Shown here in pieces: positions 1 to 4,617 of a DNA stretch of 7,940 nucleotides (the first letter of the stretch is position 1; each line of letters begins with the position of its first letter). The stretch covers positions 1-7,940 of the forward strand of contig JAUWTX010000076.1 in the NCBI GenBank assembly GCA_030614505.1. The letters run 5' to 3'. A program made the position numbers and the translations under genes. The DNA comes from Desulfuromonadales bacterium. Lineage in GTDB: Bacteria; Desulfobacterota; Desulfuromonadia; Desulfuromonadales; BM103. Below the pieces are notes generated by a model. The model was not told the DNA's origin. It saw nothing but the letters and a program-made list of their open reading frames with translations, and made no database searches.

Positions 1-1
1 A

Positions 2-535
2 CCACCACCAGCCACTCTGCTTGAATGTTTGACTGCACAGGGCTACACGGTTTCGGCTGTGGGCAAGATTTACGACCTTTTTTCCGGACGGGGTATTTCA
101 TACAGCACGACAACGGTAGACAACGTTGATGGTATGAGTAAGACCCTGGCAGCATTGACCACCCTGGACAAGGGTTTGTTGATGGTCAACCTGATTGATT
201 TCGATATGGTTTACGGGCATCGTAACGATGTTGCCGGTTTCGGTCGATCTCTGGAAGAGTTCGATGCCTGGCTACCGGAATTATACGAGAAAATGCAGCC
301 AGAAGATCTTCTGGTAATCAGTGCGGATCATGGCTGTGACCCGACAACCCCGGGCACGGACCATACTCGCGAGTATGTGCCGGTGTTGATCTGGTCGAAA
401 TCGATGCAGAGGGGGGTAAAGCTGGGTGATCGACAGTCATTCGCTGATGTCGGGGCAACACTGGCGGCATATTTCCGGGTTCCAGAGGTGGAATCAGGTG
501 AAAGTTTTATTGATGTGCTGGAGGCCTGTTTCTAG
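2..535 (+). CDS. deoB: Phosphopentomutase, C-terminal part (5' end outside window)
   Basis: DeoB interconverts (deoxy)ribose-1-phosphate and (deoxy)ribose-5-phosphate, linking nucleoside breakdown to the pentose phosphate pathway. It is a cytoplasmic metal-dependent enzyme of the alkaline phosphatase superfamily. The frame is open from base 2 and begins PPPATLLECL, which matches the interior of the family, so the gene enters from the left; a TTG at 29 is not the start. About 177 residues are visible. Family motifs are clear: VGKIYDLFSGRGI, the metal-ligand segment DFDMVYGHRNDVAGF, then SADHGCDP followed by GTDHTREYVPVL. These hold the Asp and His ligands of the two-metal site. The protein ends normally, with TAG at 533-535. 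It is convergent with the PilZ gene and only 14 bp separate the stop codons, with no clear intrinsic terminator between them. Family assignment is firm; nothing can be said about the upstream operon. Confidence 0.95.
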   Translation, partial: PPPATLLECLTAQGYTVSAVGKIYDLFSGRGISYSTTTVDNVDGMSKTLAALTTLDKGLLMVNLIDFDMVYGHRNDVAGFGRSLEEFDAWLPELYEKMQPEDLLVISADHGCDPTTPGTDHTREYVPVLIWSKSMQRGVKLGDRQSFADVGATLAAYFRVPEVESGESFIDVLEACF

Positions 536-549
536 GTTTGCCAGTTGGA

Positions 550-1287
550 TCAGCCTTTGAGTTGTTCTTCGGCAAAATTGCCGACACCATTGCGGTTGGC
601 TGAGACCTCTCTGAGGAAATGGTCCTTGATAAACTGATGAAGCTGTTCCTTCTGGTTTTCGGGAATATCGTCGAAGCCGACGCCGAACCCCTGGAAGAAA
701 TTATTGCCGGATTCCGGCTCGACCGTGTAAAGAATAGTTGATTTAACTTCAATCTCCTTGCATTGACCAAGCAATGGGAACACCACGGTAACACGATCGC
801 CTTTTTTGCTTCTTGACGGTGCTTTAAAGAAAAGACCGCGCATGCTGAGACTGAGGACCTCTGCAAGGATAAATTCTTCATCCTCGACACTGTACATTCC
901 TGGAAGTCTCAAACGAAGCCGAAGGTTTTGCCGTGGATGTTTTTCTACCTGGCTCTGAATAAAGGAGAAAAGTTCAAAAAGTTCGACAGGGACCTCAAGT
1001 GTCTCGCCGGGAGGTAGCTCGGCAGTTTCCGCGCCGTCCTGCTTAAGGGCGATAACGGGTAAGTCTCCCGTTTTGATCCTTTGTGTCGTTTCTGGATCAA
1101 GTCGCAGGTTCTGGTCAGCAAAGAGTTCCTCGCCAATAATCAACAGGCAGGGTGTGCTTTCCTTAAGAAAAGTCATGACTTGGTCGGCTTTACAGGTAGA
1201 CAGAACGCGGTAGCCCCAGTGCTTGAGTATTGGTTCCAGGGTTGCCAATAGATCGGGGCGGTTGTCAGCTATTAAAATGTTCTTCAT
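550..1287 (-). CDS. Degenerate receiver-PilZ domain protein
   Basis: This 245-residue cytoplasmic protein has two modules. Residues 1-115 fold like a response-regulator receiver (MKNILIADN at strand 1, LPVIALKQDG near strand 4), but the phosphorylation machinery is lost. The acceptor Asp position reads G52 in CLLIIGEEL, the Thr/Ser switch position is K82, and the conserved Lys before Pro is V99. Only D8 of the acidic pocket remains. Residues about 116-228 look like a PilZ domain, the usual c-di-GMP receptor: R119-Q-N-L-R123 fits RxxxR, and S146-L-S-M-R-G151 fits (D/N)xSxxG except for the first residue. GFGVGFDDI resembles the last conserved strand. It therefore probably senses c-di-GMP rather than phosphorylation; the output is unknown. 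The start at 1287 is supported by the receiver strand directly after Met, although no strong Shine-Dalgarno is seen. It is divergent from the DUF2914 gene across a region with two palindromes. Confidence 0.85.
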   Translation of the reverse strand: MKNILIADNRPDLLATLEPILKHWGYRVLSTCKADQVMTFLKESTPCLLIIGEELFADQNLRLDPETTQRIKTGDLPVIALKQDGAETAELPPGETLEVPVELFELFSFIQSQVEKHPRQNLRLRLRLPGMYSVEDEEFILAEVLSLSMRGLFFKAPSRSKKGDRVTVVFPLLGQCKEIEVKSTILYTVEPESGNNFFQGFGVGFDDIPENQKEQLHQFIKDHFLREVSANRNGVGNFAEEQLKG

Positions 1288-1314
1288 GATTTATTCTGTT
1301 TCCCGGCAATAGGT

Positions 1315-1336
1315 TGTTATCTGTGATCAGATAACA
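1315..1336. promoter_or_regulatory. Inverted repeat, putative operator (divergent region)
   Basis: A perfect 9-bp inverted repeat, TGTTATCTG and CAGATAACA, surrounds a TGAT spacer. The half-site core CAGATAA is repeated directly at 1335-1341. It lies 28 bp upstream of the PilZ-protein start and 72 bp upstream of the DUF2914 start. No T-tract follows directly, so a dimeric repressor or activator site is more likely than a terminator. The regulator is not identified. Confidence 0.5.
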
Positions 1337-1345
1337 GATAACTGT

Positions 1346-1368
1346 TTGTGTTTTTCAAGTGAACACAA
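1346..1368. promoter_or_regulatory. Second inverted repeat, putative operator
   Basis: Perfect 7-bp arms TTGTGTT and AACACAA flank a 9-nt spacer, a 23-bp layout typical of helix-turn-helix dimer sites. Its centre is about 31 bp from the centre of the palindrome at 1315-1336, close to three helical turns, so the same face of the DNA. It lies 39 bp before the DUF2914 start, where promoter elements would be expected; I could not fix a -35/-10 pair with confidence. Confidence 0.4.
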
Positions 1369-1407
1369 TTTAACTTATCCAACATTTTGATAAAAGGAGA
1401 AAATTAC

Positions 1408-1791
1408 ATGTCTCGTTATCTTCTGCTGATGAGTATCACCTTGATGGTTTTGTCTGCAAGCCCTGTTTTGGCTCTCGAGGTGACTGACGCTGTTATCACT
1501 ACTGCTGTTGTCGACCGCGAGCCGGTTGATAGCGTTGAGGTTTTCCCGAGACAGAACGGAAAGCTTTATTGCTTCACTCGAATCGTTGGTGCCAACGAAC
1601 CGGCAATGGTGTACCACGTCTGGTACCGAGGCGATCAGCTGATGTCTCGTGTGGAGTTGCCAGTGAATTCACCAGCCTGGAGGACCTGGTCAGCAAAACG
1701 GTTTCTGGAGGATTGGCTGGGAGAGTGGCGCGTTGAGGTTCAGGATGCTGATGGCAATGTTTTACAGACCGTGGACTTTCAGGTACGCTAA
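1408..1791 (+). CDS. Secreted DUF2914 domain protein
   Basis: A 127-residue protein beginning MSRYLLLMSITLMVLSASPVLA, a short signal peptide with probable cleavage after PVLA, so it should be exported to the periplasm or envelope. The mature part matches the DUF2914 family: VTDAVITTAVVDREPV, then GKLYCFTRI, VYHVWYRGDQLMSRVELPV, AWRTWSAKRF and a closing GEWRVEVQDADGNVLQ. Families of this kind look like small beta-sandwich domains; the function is unknown. The ATG at 1408 is chosen because AAGGAGA (1394-1400) stands 7 nt before it and the signal peptide starts there; an in-frame TTG at 1387 lies upstream of this ribosome-binding site. The gene is divergent from the PilZ gene and followed by a terminator-like hairpin at 1822-1846. 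A c-di-GMP or envelope link is only an inference from that neighbour. Confidence 0.85.
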   Translation: MSRYLLLMSITLMVLSASPVLALEVTDAVITTAVVDREPVDSVEVFPRQNGKLYCFTRIVGANEPAMVYHVWYRGDQLMSRVELPVNSPAWRTWSAKRFLEDWLGEWRVEVQDADGNVLQTVDFQVR

Positions 1792-1821
1792 GATACTGAC
1801 GGTCTATAGTGTTGTAAGTTT

Positions 1822-1846
1822 AAAAGGCTACAGCCTTTGCCTTTTT
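1822..1846 (+). terminator. Terminator-like hairpin after the DUF2914 gene
   Basis: AAAGGC (1823-1828) pairs with GCCTTT (1833-1838) around TACA. The T-tract comes after a second GCC, at 1842-1846. The left arm can instead pair as AAAAGGC (1822-1828) with GCCTTTT (1839-1845), which would place the stem in the T-tract. The stem is short, so termination may be partial. The next gene starts only 26 bp further on. Confidence 0.55.
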
Positions 1847-1872
1847 AATTTCTTGTTTACACGAGGCGATGC

Positions 1873-2913
1873 ATGCTTATAAGACAGGTGATTGAGTCTG
1901 CCGAAACCAATATCCTCTGTGAATTTGCTTGTCACAGTCTGGCTTCAAAAGGCAGGCTGGTTGCTGAAGAAGCCTGTCCGGTTCGCACGATTTTTCAGGT
2001 TGATCGTGACCGTATTCTTCATAGCAAGGCGTTTCGGCGCCTGAAATACAAGACCCAGGTGTTTCTGGCGCCTGAGGGCGACCATTACCGGACTCGACTT
2101 ACCCATACTCTTGAAGTCAGTCAGGTTGCCAGGACCATGGCTCGTGCTTTGCGACTTAATGAAGACCTCACTGAAGCGATTGCCCTAGGTCATGATCTCG
2201 GCCATACACCCTTCGGACATGCAGGTGAGCGCGTCCTCGCCGAATTGCTACCAGGTGGGTTTCATCATGTGAACCAGAGCTTGAGAGTTGTCGAGCTGCT
2301 TGAAAAGAAGGGTGCCGGTCTCAATCTTTCCTGGGAAGTACGTGATGGCATCCTGCGGCATTCAAAGGGACGAGGTGCATTGCAGGGGCAGAGTCGAGAG
2401 AATCTCCCTGCAACGCTCGAAGGCCAGCTTGTACGCCTCTCTGATGTGATTGCTTATGTTAATCACGATCTGGATGATGCTGTCCGGGGGGGATTGATAC
2501 GCAACGATGATGTGCCGTCATCCTTGCGTATCGCTCTTGGTGATAACTATTCACAGCGTCTGAATACCATGATTATTGACCTGATTGAGACAACTATGGC
2601 TGAAGAATACGAGGCGGTACAACTTTCCGCACCTGTTGCAGAGCAAGTGTCTGAACTCCGTGATTGGTTGTATGCCAATGTTTATCAGGCAGCAGCGGTC
2701 GAAGACGAATTTCGCAAGGCAAGTCGAGTGCTCAGGGAGCTGTTTGCATATTTCGTTGCAAGGCCACAGGAGATGATTAGCTATGGTGGCCATTGTGAAT
2801 GTGATGATAACATCGAAATTGTTACTGCCGATTTTCTGGCCGGGATGACGGATCGTTATGCCATGAACCTGTATCAGAAGATTTTTTTCCCTCAACCATG
2901 GAAGGCTCTTTAG
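1873..2913 (+). CDS. dgt: dGTP triphosphohydrolase-like HD-domain protein
   Basis: This 346-residue cytoplasmic enzyme belongs to the dGTPase-like HD superfamily. Known members hydrolyse dGTP (some other dNTPs) to the nucleoside plus triphosphate and adjust dNTP pools. The motifs are intact: DRDRILHSKAFRRLKYKTQVF (residues 44-64), GDHYRTRLTHTLEVSQ with metal ligand H78, GHDLGHTPFGHAGE with H107-D108 and also H111 and H116, FHHVNQSLRVVE (130-141), and LSDVIAYVNHDLDDA with D191. Length fits the shorter, non-enterobacterial subfamily. The ATG at 1873 is preceded by GAGG at 1863-1866, and the N-terminus aligns with the family layout. Substrate preference cannot be read from sequence; many such proteins are annotated only as dGTPase-like. 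It probably depends on readthrough of the hairpin at 1822-1846 or on a promoter overlapping it. No defence neighbours are seen, so a housekeeping role is more likely than phage defence. Confidence 0.92.
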   Translation: MLIRQVIESAETNILCEFACHSLASKGRLVAEEACPVRTIFQVDRDRILHSKAFRRLKYKTQVFLAPEGDHYRTRLTHTLEVSQVARTMARALRLNEDLTEAIALGHDLGHTPFGHAGERVLAELLPGGFHHVNQSLRVVELLEKKGAGLNLSWEVRDGILRHSKGRGALQGQSRENLPATLEGQLVRLSDVIAYVNHDLDDAVRGGLIRNDDVPSSLRIALGDNYSQRLNTMIIDLIETTMAEEYEAVQLSAPVAEQVSELRDWLYANVYQAAAVEDEFRKASRVLRELFAYFVARPQEMISYGGHCECDDNIEIVTADFLAGMTDRYAMNLYQKIFFPQPWKAL

Positions 2914-2945
2914 GAAGGCGTTGATAAAAGCAGAGATATCTGCCG

Positions 2946-2960
2946 GGGTGCTTGACACCC
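2946..2960. repeat. Inverted repeat overlapping a -35 element
   Basis: GGGTG and CACCC flank CTTGA. The right half overlaps the TTGACA box at 2952-2957, so a protein bound here would block the predicted promoter. No T-tract follows closely (the nearest T6 run starts at 2979), which argues against a terminator for the dGTPase gene. Confidence 0.35.
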
Positions 2961-2979
2961 GAGAAGGCAATATGATAGT
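2952..2979 (+). promoter_or_regulatory. Probable sigma-70 promoter for the response regulator
   Basis: A consensus -35 box TTGACA (2952-2957) is followed after 16 nt by GATAGT (2974-2979), a 4/6 match to TATAAT. A better-looking TATGAT at 2971 would leave only 13 nt, too close. Transcription would begin near 2986 and give a leader of about 120 nt before the ATG at 3105. Confidence 0.5.
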
Positions 2980-3001
2980 TTTTTAGCGCCTTTACGGCTA
3001 T

Positions 3002-3017
3002 TTGCCAGTTCTGGCAA
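3002..3017 (+). repeat. Hairpin in the leader of the response regulator gene
   Basis: TTGCCAG and CTGGCAA are perfect 7-bp arms around TT (in RNA, six pairs with a GUUC loop). No T-tract follows on either strand, so it is not an intrinsic terminator. It may be an operator, or an RNA stem in the predicted leader. It does not match any riboswitch I recognise, including the c-di-GMP GEMM class. Confidence 0.4.
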
Positions 3018-3104
3018 GCGAAGAAAATAGTAGTTGATGCCGACCTGTCAGATGTTGTATTTCGGATGAATGGTGTCGGTCTTGTGGGAGTCAAGGAGGT
3101 TTGC

Positions 3105-4508
3105 ATGAGCAAGAAACTGTTGTTGGCCGACGACAGTATAACGATCCAAAAGGTTATTCAGATTACCTTTGCGCATGAGGACTATGAATTGACCATTACA
3201 GATAATGGTGATTCTGCCTTTACCAAGGCTCAGGAAATCAAGCCTGATCTGATCATGGCAGATGTCTACATGCCAGGCAAAAATGGCTATGAATTGACCA
3301 GTGCCATCAAGCAGGATCCTGCCCTTCAACAGGTTCCTGTATTGTTGTTGGCCGGTTCATTCGAACCCTTTGATGAGGATAAGGCCCGAAGTTGTAAAGC
3401 TGATGCATGGATTGAAAAGCCTTTTGAATCCCAGAGCCTGATTGACAAGGTCGCCGAACTGCTCAGCGCAGCACCGGTGGCTTTCGAAGCCCCGGCGGTT
3501 GAAACTCCGGCTCCTGTTGCCGCGTCGGAAACAGTTGTTGATGTTGATCCGGACATTGCTGTGGAAGCTGTTATTGAAGAAGCACCCGTTGCTGCTTTCG
3601 ATGAGCCCCAGGAAGTTGTCCCTGAATCTGCCCAAGATGTTTTGCCTGAATCTGCCCAGGATGTTTTGCCTGAATCTGTTAGTGTTGAACCAGAAATGGC
3701 AGCGGCATCTGAAGATCCTTTTGGCGACATCTCTTTTGAAGACGAGACTCCTGCGGTAGAGCCGGAGCCGGTTTCTGTTGCAGATGACTGGAGTGAAGTT
3801 GTCGTAGAGCCAGAAGTAGAAGTAGAAGTAGAAGAACCCGTCGCTGAAGAGGCTTTTGCCGCTGTTACTGAAGAACCCATACCGGAAATTGTTGAGTCGG
3901 AAGCAAGTATTCCCGCTGCGATTGAAGAGACCCCAGTCGCGGAAACTGTTTTCGATACTTTTGATATGGGTGACGAAGAGATTATGCCCCTTGGCGATGA
4001 TGATATCCTTGGTGCAGAAGACCTCGAACCAATCGCCCCGGAACAAACACTCGCTGCCTGGTCTCGTGACGAAACTGGCGACGCGGACATCTTTGCTGAA
4101 CCGCTTGTAGAGGTCCCCTCCGATGAGGTTGCGCCGGCTTTTGAGCTCCCTGTCGAATCCGTATCTGTCGAAGAGACACCAACTTTTGTCGAAGAGACAC
4201 CGGCTTTTGTCGAAGAGACACCGGCTTTCGAAGAACCAGCCGCAGAGCCCGTTCTTGCAGATGAGCCCTCGGTAGCTGTTGATGAACCTGGGCCCGCTGA
4301 AATGGTCGCCGCCATGGTTGATGTTGAAGAAAAAGCTTCTGCCTTAAGTGAGGAAGATGTCGAGCAGATTATCGAAAGGGTTGTTACGAAAGTTGTGGAA
4401 AAGCTTGCCGGAACAATTCTTGAGCGGGTTGCCTGGGAGGTCGTTCCTGATCTGGCTGAGAACCTGATACGTGCAGAAATCAGAAAAATCAAGGATGCTG
4501 TGATCTGA
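3105..4508 (+). CDS. CheY-like response regulator with long acidic linker and conserved C-terminal helices
   Basis: A 467-residue cytoplasmic protein. Residues 1-118 form a complete receiver: acidic pocket D9-D10 (LLLADDS), phospho-acceptor D53 in MADVYMPG, switch S85 in LLLAGSFEPFD, and K105 in WIEKPF. It should accept phosphate from a histidine kinase not encoded here. Residues about 119-413 are a low-complexity linker rich in Glu, Asp, Pro, Ala and Val. It holds one Arg and, before its last few residues, no Lys. It contains in-frame repeats (LPESAQDV twice; VEETP(A/T)F three times) and a distinct central stretch, FDTFDMGDEEIMPLGDDDIL. Residues 414-467 are predicted helices ending LERVAWEVVPDLAENLIRAEIRKIK, a tail I associate with deltaproteobacterial response regulators of unknown output. 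There is no DNA-binding or enzymatic domain. The ATG at 3105 follows AAGGAGGT (3093-3100); an in-frame ATG at 3066 has no comparable site and adds residues before the receiver strand. Confidence 0.88.
   Translation: MSKKLLLADDSITIQKVIQITFAHEDYELTITDNGDSAFTKAQEIKPDLIMADVYMPGKNGYELTSAIKQDPALQQVPVLLLAGSFEPFDEDKARSCKADAWIEKPFESQSLIDKVAELLSAAPVAFEAPAVETPAPVAASETVVDVDPDIAVEAVIEEAPVAAFDEPQEVVPESAQDVLPESAQDVLPESVSVEPEMAAASEDPFGDISFEDETPAVEPEPVSVADDWSEVVVEPEVEVEVEEPVAEEAFAAVTEEPIPEIVESEASIPAAIEETPVAETVFDTFDMGDEEIMPLGDDDILGAEDLEPIAPEQTLAAWSRDETGDADIFAEPLVEVPSDEVAPAFELPVESVSVEETPTFVEETPAFVEETPAFEEPAAEPVLADEPSVAVDEPGPAEMVAAMVDVEEKASALSEEDVEQIIERVVTKVVEKLAGTILERVAWEVVPDLAENLIRAEIRKIKDAVI
3621..3678 (+). 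repeat. 24-bp in-frame tandem repeat (2.4 copies)
   Basis: Units at 3621-3644 and 3645-3668 differ at a single base, and a 10-bp partial copy follows at 3669-3678. Each unit encodes eight residues (PESAQDVL). The near identity suggests recent slippage within the linker. Confidence 0.9.
3812..3834 (+). repeat. Hexanucleotide AGAAGT repeat
   Basis: Three copies of AGAAGT plus AGAAG encode the alternating Glu-Val run in the linker. It keeps the reading frame when copies are gained or lost. Confidence 0.85.
4167..4229 (+). repeat. 21-bp in-frame tandem repeat (3 copies)
   Basis: Three head-to-tail units (4167-4187, 4188-4208, 4209-4229) each encode VEETP(T/A)F. The second and third differ only in the last base; the first has two further changes, giving Thr in place of Ala. 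A fourth, decayed unit may continue as GAAGAACCAGC. Confidence 0.92.
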
Positions 4509-4538
4509 CGACCGAGGGCAGTCAATAGATTGATGTGT

Positions 4539-4572
4539 GAAATGGGGATTGTTAAGATCCCCATTTCCTTTT
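4539..4572 (+). terminator. Intrinsic terminator of the response regulator gene
   Basis: A perfect 11-bp stem, GAAATGGGGAT (4539-4549) with ATCCCCATTTC (4557-4567), and a 7-nt loop TGTTAAG are followed by CTTTT and then GTT. It lies 30 bp after the stop codon. The T-tract is short but the stem is strong. It ends only 45 bp before the valS start. Confidence 0.82.
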
Positions 4573-4578
4573 GTTAAT
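4550..4578 (+). promoter_or_regulatory. Possible valS promoter overlapping the terminator
   Basis: TTGTTA (4549-4554) sits in the terminator loop. After 18 nt comes GTTAAT (4573-4578); each box matches 4 of 6 consensus bases. Because only about 45 bp separate the terminator from the valS ATG, a promoter must overlap the hairpin if valS is not transcribed by readthrough. The boxes are weak and this is a tentative call. Confidence 0.22.
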
Positions 4579-4617
4579 AAAACTTTGGAAACACCACGCG
4601 AGAAGGATGCGACACCG

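Noticed and set aside
569..584. Perfect inverted repeat TCGGCAA / TTGCCGA
   Set aside because: It lies in the 3' coding end of the PilZ gene and has no T-tract on either strand, so I do not call it a terminator; it is probably a chance of codon use.
2930..2943. GCAGA / TCTGC hairpin as the dGTPase terminator
   Set aside because: The stem is 5 bp and is not followed by T residues.
3066..3104. ATG at 3066 as the response regulator start
   Set aside because: The strong AAGGAGGT lies in front of 3105, and the receiver's first strand begins immediately after that Met.
3326..4564. A 412-residue open frame on the minus strand, antisense to the response regulator
   Set aside because: It is Ser/Thr/Gly-rich low complexity that follows from reading the complement of Glu/Ala/Val/Pro codons of the acidic linker. 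It has no domain or ribosome-binding site and runs through the terminator hairpin.
4537..4617. GTG at 4537 as the valS start
   Set aside because: It falls inside the terminator hairpin, adds residues unlike the family N-terminus and has no Shine-Dalgarno; the ATG at 4618 fits better.
4509..4617. A T-box or other amino-acid-sensing leader for valS
   Set aside because: The region is about 110 bp and lacks the conserved T-box sequence; only a simple terminator hairpin is seen.
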